Of a stretch of DNA of 64,000 bases, positions 17,514 to 26,338 are shown in pieces; the first letter of the stretch is position 1, and each line of letters opens with the position of its first letter. A program made the position numbers and the translations under genes. The notes beneath the pieces were generated by a model. It was not told where the DNA came from. It saw only the letters and a list, made by a program, of their open reading frames with translations, and searched no databases. Source of the DNA: Candidatus Methylospira mobilis (GTDB lineage: Bacteria; Pseudomonadota; Gammaproteobacteria; Methylococcales; Methylococcaceae); NCBI RefSeq assembly GCF_009498235.1, contig NZ_CP044205.1:925716-989715 (forward strand), in the 5' to 3' direction.

Positions 17514-20021
17514 CTACCAGTTCACGTTGAGTCCACCCATGACATTGAACGGCATACCCATGGAAGGCGACGAGCTGCTGCTGGTGCCTGGCGCGGAGGC
17601 AAGATAGTATTTATTGCCGATGTTCTGTATCGAAACATTGACTCCAATCTCCTTCGTTGCCTGGTAGTTCAACATGACATCGCCGGTAGTCGCCGCGCTG
17701 AGCTGCTGTTGCCCGCAAATCAATGTCCCGTTTATGGTCTGGCATCCGTTAAGCTGCTGCGTGCTGTTATAAAAAGTCGGCCAGCTTTTCAAAACCCAGT
17801 TGAAAGTCAAACCCGGCACCCAATCGACGAAATCCACTTTGCCGCCGGCGGTGATGGTCAGCGGCTGGGTATTCGGCAGCTGGGTATGCAAGGCCAAAGG
17901 CGACAAGCCCCCGGCATTGACAATAGAAGCATTCAACGCTCCGAAAAGCTGGTTGTAACCGCTCATATACGAAACCAGGCGTGTGATGCCGAAATTCAGA
18001 TCGATTCTTTCGTGCGCCTTCCAGTTTATTTCGAATTCGCCGCCCATCATCACCGCCGTGCCGATATTCTGATTCTGACCGACGGAATAGCTGCCCGAAG
18101 TTGCCGGTATGCCGTAAACACTCCATGCATTACTGCCGACGCCGCACTGCTGATAACCGTTGGCTGCCTTGCCGTTACTGCCGTTCTGACACATGGTGAC
18201 CGAAGTGATAAAGTTCTGCAGCTGGTTATGGAACAAGGTAAACCCGACGCGGAGGGTGTCGTTGACAAAATCGAATCCCACCTCCTGACCGAAGTTGCTT
18301 TCCGGCACCAGGTTGGCGTTGGACATGCTGGCGCTGGAGGGTGAGAAATAACTGCGGTACAGATTATTCATGCCCGGAGCGGCGTAATTGCGATAGATGA
18401 CTGCTCTCAGATCGAAGCCGCTGTCGAAACTCCATTTTGCCCCGAAACGCGGATTGAACTGGGTAAAGTAGGTGCTGGGCAACGCCTGGGTAGTCACCCC
18501 GGCAGAACTGCCATTGGGATTGTAAAATGCTTTGGTGGTATTGCCGTTATAAGCCTGCCAGAAATCCTCGCGCAAGCCCAGCGTCAGATCCAGCGCGTCC
18601 AACGGCTTATAGTTGCCCTGCAGAAACAGGCCTTCGAACATGTTGCGCGCGCCGGTATGCACGAACCCGGTGTTGTAATAACCGGTGGCGTAGGTTGCCA
18701 CTCCGGTCGCCAGACCGCTGGCATTCTTGGTATTGGTGGCGCCGTTGGCAAAACCGTACAAGGTGTTGTTGTCCTGTATGGTTGTGCCGCGCACATCCAG
18801 ACCTCCTTTTATATCGACGATGCGTCCGAACTCGCCGAAATCCAGCGATTCCTCGACGAATGCGCTGCCGCCGCCGGTCTGGTAGGGCATGCTCTCGACC
18901 TGGGAGAGCGCCTGTTGCGCGGTGAGGTTATTGAAACTGGATGAAACGGTGCTGGTCGCAAATGAATTGAAGGTATTGGATACGTAACCGCCATTCTGCT
19001 TGTTCATGCCGGAGTAATTCCAGAAAGTGCTCAGGTTGACGCTGCCGGTATCGGAATATTTGGTCTGGCCGCCGCCGCGGTAATCGAATTTATACCATTG
19101 GTTGCCGGAATTGGCGGTCGTCACGCCGTTGTTCAGAATTTCGTGTCCGTTGAGTTTGATGTAATATTTCGAGCCTTCTGCCGGCGTAAAATAAGTCGAC
19201 AGCAGTAAGTTGTTGGTCTGGGAGCCGGCCGGCACGCTGAACTGATTTCGCAATTGAATGCCGTAAGGCGCGTAAGCAGGCGTCATGTTATAGCCGTTCG
19301 AATAAGTGGTGTTGAAGTTTGCGCCCACTTTTAGAGATTCGTCATGGTAGAGAGTGGCTACAGCGTTACCGACCTTGGTATCGAAGCTGCCGTATCTGAA
19401 GCCGATGCGCTTTTCACCTTTTTCCGGTTCGCGCGTAATAATATTGATCACGCCGCCTTCCGCCAGATTGCCCCAGAGACTGGCCGCGCCGCCGCCGCGC
19501 ACGATTTCGATACGCTCTATGGTATCGCGCGGCACCAGATTCCAGTCGATGGTGCGGAAGAATCCGTCATTGATCGGCACGCCGTCGACCATCACCAATA
19601 CTTTCTCACCGTTGGCGTTACTGAAACCGCGCATCGCCACTACCGTGGTGCCGCCTGTCGGGTCCGACTGGTTGGCGGGAATGGGCGGAATGTAAATCCC
19701 CATCGCCTTGTTGATCAGCTGATCGACATAAAGCTCGGGGCTTTCATCGATTTGTTCACGCGTCAAAACGGTTGCGTTCACATCCATCTTGTTGACCGGT
19801 GCGCCGCGGCCTATCGAAAGCCCCGGCACTTCCACCGAGTCCAGTTCGGAAGATACCTGTTGTGTCGAAGCGGCTGCGGGATCTGCTGCGTTCCCTCCTG
19901 GATGGGATGTAGTGGAAGTTACCGCGTCAACGGCTGCAACAATACCCGGCTGCCCGATGAGACCCAGTATCGTCACGGTTAAAATATTTCTTTTGACTGT
20001 CTTTATAATCATGATATTCAT
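17514..20021 (-). CDS. TonB-dependent outer-membrane receptor
   Basis: An 835-residue receptor with a signal peptide (NILTVTILGLIGQPGIVAA), a plug domain (VVAMRGFSNANGEKVLVMVDGVPINDG; ERIEIVRGGGAASLWGNLAEGGVINIITREP) and a beta-barrel ending in the aromatic residue W (GGLNVNW), as outer-membrane assembly requires. A candidate TonB box is VEVPGLSIG near the mature N terminus. It faces the same way as the sialidase-like, thioredoxin-like and tonB-exbB-exbD genes that follow, suggesting a dedicated uptake locus. The ligand cannot be told. A partial Fur-like site and a palindrome lie upstream. Confidence 0.9.
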   Translation of the reverse strand: MNIMIIKTVKRNILTVTILGLIGQPGIVAAVDAVTSTTSHPGGNAADPAAASTQQVSSELDSVEVPGLSIGRGAPVNKMDVNATVLTREQIDESPELYVDQLINKAMGIYIPPIPANQSDPTGGTTVVAMRGFSNANGEKVLVMVDGVPINDGFFRTIDWNLVPRDTIERIEIVRGGGAASLWGNLAEGGVINIITREPEKGEKRIGFRYGSFDTKVGNAVATLYHDESLKVGANFNTTYSNGYNMTPAYAPYGIQLRNQFSVPAGSQTNNLLLSTYFTPAEGSKYYIKLNGHEILNNGVTTANSGNQWYKFDYRGGGQTKYSDTGSVNLSTFWNYSGMNKQNGGYVSNTFNSFATSTVSSSFNNLTAQQALSQVESMPYQTGGGSAFVEESLDFGEFGRIVDIKGGLDVRGTTIQDNNTLYGFANGATNTKNASGLATGVATYATGYYNTGFVHTGARNMFEGLFLQGNYKPLDALDLTLGLREDFWQAYNGNTTKAFYNPNGSSAGVTTQALPSTYFTQFNPRFGAKWSFDSGFDLRAVIYRNYAAPGMNNLYRSYFSPSSASMSNANLVPESNFGQEVGFDFVNDTLRVGFTLFHNQLQNFITSVTMCQNGSNGKAANGYQQCGVGSNAWSVYGIPATSGSYSVGQNQNIGTAVMMGGEFEINWKAHERIDLNFGITRLVSYMSGYNQLFGALNASIVNAGGLSPLALHTQLPNTQPLTITAGGKVDFVDWVPGLTFNWVLKSWPTFYNSTQQLNGCQTINGTLICGQQQLSAATTGDVMLNYQATKEIGVNVSIQNIGNKYYLASAPGTSSSSSPSMGMPFNVMGGLNVNW

Positions 20022-20180
20022 GCCATGTGCTTATTTTTATAATTTTTAGCGGTTTCCGGATACAATCGCCCGCTTTTTCCGATAGGGTTTCGCATGCATG
20101 GCAACAACAAACTGTTGCGCATAGCAAACACAAATCTCTGTAACATAAGCGAAATATATGCCAGATACCGCAACTTGCTC

Positions 20181-20199
20181 CCAAGTAAATCATTATCAA
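20181..20199. promoter_or_regulatory. Possible Fur-like site upstream of TonB receptor
   Basis: The right half AATCATTATC (20188-20197) matches the Fur consensus well, but the left half is poor, about 12-13 of 19 overall. It lies about 160 bp before the receptor start. Weak evidence of iron control. Confidence 0.35.
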
Positions 20200-20257
20200 T
20201 ATGTTAGGTTTTTATCAGATTCATTCACCATATGGGGTATACAAATACCGCGTCATA

Positions 20258-20276
20258 TGACACAGCAACTGTGTTA
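20258..20276. promoter_or_regulatory. Palindrome TGACACAG-CAA-CTGTGTTA between the two receptor genes
   Basis: Half-sites TGACACAG and CTGTGTTA form an inverted repeat with a 3-bp centre, 237 bp upstream of the first receptor. A closely related palindrome lies upstream of the second receptor gene (24201-24222). An operator function is inferred from position and resemblance only. Confidence 0.4.
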
Positions 20277-20324
20277 TATAGCTCAGTAAAGTATTGAAAT
20301 CCGGCAAAACGAGGAACAACCAAG

Positions 20325-20499
20325 AAAAAGCTGAATACCGATATTGTGGTATTTATGACGCAGGACGCTGTTCCTATCAGCAGCGATCCGCTCGACTCGA
20401 TCAGCGCTGTAACTATTCAGCATGTCCTGGAGGCATACGATCGACAAATACCTCCAACCCTGGACATTTCAGGCCTAAATATCACCAGTCATACTTAAG
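20325..20499 (+). pseudogene. Scrap of a GT2 rhamnosyltransferase-type glycosyltransferase
   Basis: A frame open from about 20298 reads LNTDIVVFMTQDAVPISSDP and later AYDRQIPP. This resembles the core of GT2 rhamnosyltransferases (IVVFLTQDA.P, then ..YGRQLP). There is no credible full-length gene: the start side is cut and the frame runs into the 3' end of the second receptor gene. I read it as debris left when the receptor segment arrived. The rest of the 20022-20481 gap holds only the putative regulatory sites. Confidence 0.4.
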
Positions 20500-22947
20500 C
20501 TGGGCCACGAAGGTCCTCTGAGGGAAGGGGTGATACAGCCAGTAGAGCTTGTTGGTCACGTTATCGATCCCCGCATTGAAGGTGAACTTGTCATCGATCT
20601 TGTAGTTGACCTTGAGATCCAGAACAAAATAGGCGCTATTGCCTACATAGGTATTGTGATAAACATCGCTGTTGTTGAGCTGGCTGAAGGTCTGGCTGCT
20701 GTAGCGTCCACTGACGGAAGTGGTCATCCGTTCCAGGGGGCTGTAACTGACCGTGAAGGATGATCGCCATTCGGGAATCCTCGGTACAACAGCACCCGAG
20801 ACCGGCATGCCGGTCCCCGGATTCGTCAGAAGCGCAGTCGGGGTAGCTGCTGCGATATTGGCTGCATCGGCGGCAGGGTCAGAGCCAATACGCCCATGCG
20901 CATAGGTTGCCGTTCCGTAGAGATTGAGGCTTTTAAAAATGACATCCTTCATTTCTCCCGAGAACTCGGCTCCGAAGATGTTCGTCGACGGGACATTCTG
21001 GGTTGTGTTGGAGACCGTTCCATTCGACATCAAGGTGGATACGCTATAGATGGCGTTGTTCACAGCCTCTGAAAAGAAGCTGAGCCGGGCCTTGCCGTTT
21101 TCCATGAAATACTCGTTCGAAAGCTCCGAAGAAAACGCCTGTTCCGGTCTGAGGTTTGGATTGGCGTTATAAACCGATGTGCCCACGGTGGAGGTCTGGA
21201 AGGGCTCGCCTACCGTGGGATAGCGCCACGCCTCGCCAAAGGCTGCGCCGATTCGCCAGTCGAGAGAGGGATTCCAGGTCAGTTTTACCTTGGGTGAAAA
21301 GTTGGTGGACTGCTGGTCCTGCTGGTTCACCGTTTGGAGCGTTGTGCCTACCATCGTCTGGTTAACACCGTTATAGGCATCCCAGTGCTCCAACCGACCG
21401 CCCAGGGTGAAGTTCCATTCCTTGTTGAAATCCAGCGAGTCCTGAATCCAATACCCCTGGGTCATCGTTTGACCCTGGGCGTTCTGGTAGATGTTGCTAT
21501 TGGCCCCATTGATGGCGGTTGGGGACCCGTTCTGCCAGTTATTGGTGGTGTATACCGGGTTATTCAGCTCATAGCTGTCATTGTGAAAGCCGAAGCTGAC
21601 TTCGTGGTGTCCGAGAAGGTCTTCGTCTACGCGATAGATGCCTTTGCCATCCACTGTGTACCAGTTACTGCCGGAAAGAATGGTACTCCGTCCATAACCC
21701 GTGGTAGCGGAAGCTGCCGCAGTCGGTGGAACCGTAGCAGTCCTGCTGGTATCCACACCCAGATTGACAATACTGCCCACGAGCTCCCAGTCAAAGGCAC
21801 CGCCTGTCTCTGATTTAAGGGTAATGCCGTGGGACCAAGTCTGTTGATGGGCCAGGACGGGAGAAAAGATCGAATACTGCGAGCCTGTATAGAGATTACC
21901 GTTGATATTGATGGATGAGTTGGAACTACCCGATCCACCCGTAAATGAATTGCCATTCGTAGTCAGGTAGCTGCTGTATTCCGCATCCTGGTTATTAAGC
22001 CACAACCCGATGGTATAGGAGAGCCTTATTGTGTCTGTAATGTCATAGGCCAGCTTGAGCTTCATGTTATCCTGGGTGGTCGCATACTGTCCATTATTAA
22101 CCCCAAGAACATACATGGGTGCTCCGTAAGAGTTGTAGGACGGAACCGCCCCCTGCACGGGTATGCCTGTCGAGGAGCGCGTCCCGACGGCCTGAACCAC
22201 TGTTGAGTAGCCTATAGGCTGCGAAAGACTGTAGAGATGGTTGTAGTCAAAGCGAAACGAGAAATCATCCAGCTTGTCGCCAACGTACATCGCGTAGTTC
22301 TGGGCATTGGTGTCCCCGCTGGCCCCCAGAGCGTCATAAGTACCGAATGCCCCCATGGCATTGACTCCCGCTACAAACTTTGTGGGCATTTTTGTAGTCA
22401 TTACCAGCACGCCACCCATTGAGTTACCGGCGTATTGAGCGGAAAAGGGGCCATACATCATGTCGGAGCGTTCCAGCTCACCGGGTGCGACCGTATTCCA
22501 TCGGGGTGAACCCGTGTTCGTATTGTTGTTATTGAGGTAGGTAGAAAGCAGTATTCCGTCTGCGAAGATCATCGTCCTTGCGCTTTGAGAAAGTGAGGCG
22601 GTTCGTGTTCCCATGGGTTCGTTGGTATCACCTGAGTATCGTTTGCGAACCTCGATACTGGGCATGTACTTGATGGAATCCTCGACCGTAATAAGGTTGA
22701 CCCTTTCGTCGATTTCCTTGGTATCGATGCTCTCCGTTGTCACAGGAAGCTTGTACTTCTCGACCATCGGAGCTTTCTTTCTCCATTTCCTTTTACTTTC
22801 ATTCGCCTCCTGGGCCTCGTCGGGGACAACCTCTACTGTGGGCAAGCTGGCGATGGGTTCAGGATCACTCGCAGCGGAGAGGCTGGGAGATACGAGCAAA
22901 GCTGTTAAGGTACCTGGAACCACAAAACGCGAAACTGAAGTGGCTAT
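20482..22947 (-). pseudogene. TonB-dependent receptor, start severed by IS630
   Basis: About 813 residues from an internal GTG at 22923. A plug domain (MIFADGILLSTYLNNNNTN; ERSDMMYGPFSAQYAGNSMGGVLVMTT) and a barrel ending in W (FVAQLKYDW) are intact. The sequence upstream in frame, ATA GCC ACT TCA GTT TCG CGT TTT, encodes more of a signal peptide but meets the IS630 end at 22948. Beyond the IS, an ATG with codons M-S-K-K-K is found at 24083 on the same strand. Joined, they give an ordinary signal peptide MSKKKIATSVSRFVVPGTLT followed by ALLVSPSLSA. Initiation at the internal GTG would remove the positive N-region, so export is doubtful. Ligand unknown. Confidence 0.75.
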
Positions 22948-24069
22948 AAGTAGTCATGTATTACTAGTGTGGAACTTTATGGTGTATGCTGGAGGCATCC
23001 ACAGCAAGAAGCCCGAATGAAGAAGCGCAACATACAAAAACGAAATCTGCTCGATCAGCCGCTGACCAGTGAAGAGATCGAAACCTTGGAACAACTCGCA
23101 AAACACCATCACTATCCTGATTTCCGTCGGCGCGCGCTGGGCCTGCTGGCATTGAATGCGGGACGGAGTGTCGCCGATATTTGTGAGTTTTTGCATGTCA
23201 GTGATCAACCGATATACAACTGGGCTAAAGGCTGGCGAGAGAAAGGCATTGCCGGTATTCTGAGCGGACACAAAGGCGGAGCACCGGTGAAGTTGACCCA
23301 GGAAATGCTGGATGTCGCTGCGGAAATAGCCTGCCAGGAGCCGCTAACCTTGGCGAAGATTGCTGTTCGCATAGCAGAACGTTTTCCCGATGCGCCCAGC
23401 TTCAGTTTGGATCGTCTCGCTGCGGGGCTGAAAGCCAGAGGGCTTTCTTTCAAGCGGAACCGGCTTTCCTTGAAAAAAAACGGGATGAAACCCGGTTTCA
23501 GCAGGTGAAGGAAGCGATGGGGAAAATTCAGCGCGATGCTCACAACGGCAAGGTTGAATTGTTTTATTTCGATGAAGCGGGTTTTTCTTGCCTGCCCTCT
23601 GTGCAACGAAGCTGGTCGCCTTTGGGGAAGCCTCATTGCGCTGATGCGAGTGTCGGACATAAACGGGCCAACGTGATGGGGGCGCTGAATTATGCACAAG
23701 GAGCCCTGCATTTCGAGGTCTGTGACCACACTATCCGGCGTGAACATGTCATTAACTTTCTTGATCGCCTGGCTGCCTCTTCTGCGCAGGAAAAGTGGAC
23801 TTTCGTGTGGATGGATAACGCTTCGATACATCATTCTATCGAGCCGGAAATCACCGACCGTTGGTTGGTCGACCATCGGTTCGTTCTTTTGTATCTGCCG
23901 CCCTACAGCCCGGAACTGAATTTGATCGAAATACTTTGGAAGCATGCAAAATACCATTGGCGTGACTTCACTTCCTGGACACGAGATACGTTGATTCAGA
24001 ATGTTCAAGTGCTTCTGAATGACTTCGGCACAAAGTTCCACATATGTTATACGTGATTACTTACTACTT
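22948..24069 (+). mobile_element. IS630-family insertion sequence
   Basis: An element of about 1.1 kb. Outer repeats AAGTAGT (22948-22954) and ACTACTT (24063-24069), and inner repeats GTGGAACTTT (22969-22978) and AAAGTTCCAC (24033-24042), are inverted with an unequal spacer. The exact ends are uncertain by a few bases, and I do not see a clean TA duplication. It carries one transposase in two overlapping frames and sits in the 5' end of a TonB receptor gene. Confidence 0.75.
23017..24056 (+). CDS. IS630-family transposase, two frames joined by -1 shift at an A8 tract
   Basis: Frame 1 (ATG 23017 to 23508) holds the N-terminal helix-turn-helix region (RSVADICEFLHVSDQPIYNWAKGW). Frame 2 (to 24056) holds the DDE domain: ELFYFDEAGF, VWMDNASIHHS, and LPPYSPELNLIEILW, the three catalytic carboxylates. 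The frames are joined by a -1 shift at eight A residues (23473-23480): after AAA AAA the -1 frame continues K-R-D-E-T-R-F-Q-Q-V-K-E-A-M. The joined protein is about 346 residues, normal for IS630. Either a programmed frameshift, as in several IS families, or a mutation. Confidence 0.8.
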
Positions 24070-24080
24070 TTTTTCTTCGA

Positions 24081-24083
24081 CAT
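24081..24083 (-). other. Severed start codon of the interrupted TonB receptor
   Basis: On the minus strand ATG-TCG-AAG-AAA-AAA (24083 to 24069) directly abuts the IS630 end. It encodes M-S-K-K-K, the lysine-rich start expected of the signal peptide whose hydrophobic part lies on the other side of the IS. Confidence 0.6.
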
Positions 24084-24200
24084 GAGCTTTTATTGTTCTT
24101 CTAAATTAATAAGTGAGTTCCAATAGAAAGAAATATGCCAAAAAATAATAAACAACCAGTCAATTGATTACGGGCATATCGTCATGTATTAGTGAGTTGT

Positions 24201-24222
24201 TTGACGCAGCGCTGTGTCAAAT
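24201..24222. promoter_or_regulatory. 22-bp near-perfect palindrome upstream of the interrupted receptor
   Basis: TTTGACGCAGCGCTGTGTCAAA is symmetrical at 20 of 22 positions. It lies about 118 bp before the original receptor start codon, in the right place for an operator. Its half-sites resemble the palindrome at 20258-20276. Confidence 0.5.
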
Positions 24223-24772
24223 AACGCACTCCTGTAAAGCGATGTACAAGTAAGCAAGATGACCCTGACGGAAAGATGAGTAGGATCAGCAATCCTCGTG
24301 GTGTTTGCCCGTCATTTGTTCAAATAACGTGATGGGTTAAGGAAAAGCCCCCTCAAGGAACTTGAACAAACTTACCTTTTTGGTGAGTCTCTGCTCCGGG
24401 CAATAAATCTTCGAGAACATGCCGCCCCTGCTACCCCAGAAGTCGATGGATGGCACTGCTGAATCGGCATCGTCCAGGACGTCCAGCAGGTTACGTGCAA
24501 TGATTTGCCGTGTGGGCGATAATGGACGTTACTAATTCGCCCCCGCCTTCATCAAGGCTCTCAACTTAAGCCTTGATACTGAATCATATCTTTGATTTAT
24601 ATGTATATTTCAATGTGGTTTAGGGTGTTTAGAGTCGAAGCGTGGATGCGCCTGGAATGAAGTGAATGAGGTTTTTTGCGATTTCTGCGAAAGTGGCAAC
24701 TCAGTTACGCCCTCCAAAACCTGCTCAAGCGAACTGTCATGCGCTCCTGCAAACTCCAGCATGCCCGTCGCG
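24223..24772. other. Gene-poor stretch with one short open frame and a hairpin
   Basis: On the minus strand 24337-24528 is open for 64 codons without a plausible start; it reads like protein (RQIIARNLLDVLDDAD, GGMFSKIYCPEQRL), but I do not recognise it, and it may be a gene remnant. A hairpin ATCAAGGCT/AGCCTTGAT occurs at 24551-24577. A TCAAATAACG direct repeat lies at 24218-24227 and near 24319. Nothing else is evident. Confidence 0.3.
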
Positions 24773-25747
24773 TTATACTAGAGTTTTATAAGGTTTGCCC
24801 GCTTCTTCCCGCACCAGACGTGGGACCAGATAACCGGGGAGCAGCCGGCGCAGTTCCTCGTGAATTTTCAATGCTTCGTCCAAGGGAACGTCAAAGTGGG
24901 CAGTCCCCTGAGCCTTGTCGAGCAGGTGCAGGTAATACGGCGTCACCCCTTTTGAAAACAGAGTTTCGCTCAGTTCGGCCAGGGTTTCCGCGTTATCGTT
25001 CACGCCGCGCAGCAACACGGATTGATTCAGCAGCCTGCCTCCCTCCGCTGGCAAACGCGACAGCGCAACGGCGGTTTCGCGGTCCAGTTCCGCGGGGTGA
25101 TTGGCGTGTATTACCGTCACGCACTGCAGCCGCGTTTGCCGCAGTAAGGCGATCAAGTCATCGCTGATTCGGCTCGGCAACACCACTGGCAAACGCGTAT
25201 GTATGCGCAGCCGCCTGATATGGCTAATCGCCGCAATGGCTTCGATCAGCGCCGCAAGGCGCTCGTCATGCAGCAGCAACGGATCACCGCCGCTCAAAAT
25301 CACTTCGTTAACGCCGGCATCTGCTTGCAATGCCGAGATTATTTCCGCCTCGCGCTGCCTGGTCATGGCTCCGTCGGCATAGGGAAAATCGCGCCGGAAG
25401 CAATAACGGCAATGGATTGCGCAGGCAGGCGTCGCCAACAGCAACGCCCTGCCCCGGTATTTATGCAGCAGCCCGGGCAAGACGAGCGCGTCCAGATCGC
25501 CAACCGGGTCGGCGCTATAACCGGGTACACTCAGCAATTCTTCTCCCAACGGCAAAACCTGACGCAATAGCGGATCGCAGGCATCGCCCTTGCGCATGCG
25601 CCGTGCATAGTCAGCAGTGACGCGAAAAGGGAACGGTGTCTTCAGGGTTGAAGCGAACGGTAATGACGGCAGTTCGAGAAACGCCAGTAAATCTTCGACA
25701 CGCGTGTAGGATGAGGCAAGTTCTGCCTGCCAATCGGATTTGGGCAT
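24773..25747 (-). CDS. epmB: EF-P beta-lysylation protein EpmB (radical SAM lysine 2,3-aminomutase)
   Basis: A 324-residue radical SAM enzyme that isomerises (S)-alpha-lysine to (R)-beta-lysine for EF-P modification. The cluster motif C-x3-C-x2-C is at C109, C113 and C116 (CAIHCRYCFRR). LSGGDPLLL and RIHTRLPVVLPSRI are typical of the family. Length fits EpmB rather than the longer catabolic aminomutases. Its partners efp and epmA lie 2.5 kb away on the opposite strand, confirming the assignment. Confidence 0.93.
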   Translation of the reverse strand: MPKSDWQAELASSYTRVEDLLAFLELPSLPFASTLKTPFPFRVTADYARRMRKGDACDPLLRQVLPLGEELLSVPGYSADPVGDLDALVLPGLLHKYRGRALLLATPACAIHCRYCFRRDFPYADGAMTRQREAEIISALQADAGVNEVILSGGDPLLLHDERLAALIEAIAAISHIRRLRIHTRLPVVLPSRISDDLIALLRQTRLQCVTVIHANHPAELDRETAVALSRLPAEGGRLLNQSVLLRGVNDNAETLAELSETLFSKGVTPYYLHLLDKAQGTAHFDVPLDEALKIHEELRRLLPGYLVPRLVREEAGKPYKTLV

Positions 25748-25858
25748 CAGCGGTGAGAGCGATCAATAGAAGATACGGTTCGGGGCTGTTCACAACAGCC
25801 CTCATCGCTTATTCTAACGCAACATGATAGTTTCCCACTTGGCATATTTAAGGTAGTT

Positions 25859-26299
25859 ATGAACCTGAAAAAAGCATACTGGCTGTTGAGCGTTCCGGTC
25901 GTACTGAGTCTGACCGCATGTTCTGAAAGTTCCTGGAGCGTGAATAGCTCATCGGATTCTTCCGACAGCCTATCGAAATCCTCTTCCAGCCCATTTACCT
26001 CATCCTCCGATTCATCGCGCACACCGAAAGAAAAATACCAGCGCGACCTGAGCGAGTATGCGAAGGAATATGCGCTTTCTTCTTCCACAACGCCGGAAAC
26101 ATTCCGCAGCAAGGTCGGACAGATCGCGCAAAAATACGGCATCCTGAATTGGGAAAACGACAACGACAGCTATATCGCCATAGGACAGGGCTTTCGCAAG
26201 GCCAAGCTGACCGGCACGCAATACGGCGCATTTAAAACCTCGCTATTGGCGGAACACCCCGACAAGGCCGTGTATCTCGACCAGGGTTACAAGCCTTAA
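25859..26299 (+). CDS. Serine-rich lipoprotein
   Basis: A 146-residue protein with a lipoprotein signal peptide and lipobox (LLSVPVVLSLTAC; Cys21). It is followed by a strikingly serine-rich stretch of about 35 residues, a flexible tether, and then a compact C-terminal domain (KVGQIAQKYGILNWENDND, IGQGFRKAKLTG). I recognise no function. It is in the same frame as the next gene, 39 bp upstream of that gene's TTG. Confidence 0.75.
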   Translation: MNLKKAYWLLSVPVVLSLTACSESSWSVNSSSDSSDSLSKSSSSPFTSSSDSSRTPKEKYQRDLSEYAKEYALSSSTTPETFRSKVGQIAQKYGILNWENDNDSYIAIGQGFRKAKLTGTQYGAFKTSLLAEHPDKAVYLDQGYKP

Positions 26300-26338
26300 G
26301 CTACCCAGCACGCTAAGCCAACCAGCCGGTACTTCCGC

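Noticed and set aside
17514..20021. Assignment of the receptor to a named ligand (methanobactin, lanthanide or copper chelate)
   Set aside because: No ligand-specific sequence feature or diagnostic neighbour is visible.
24676..25167. 163-codon plus-strand open frame near the end of epmB
   Set aside because: Mostly antisense to epmB, Arg-rich, no ribosome site.
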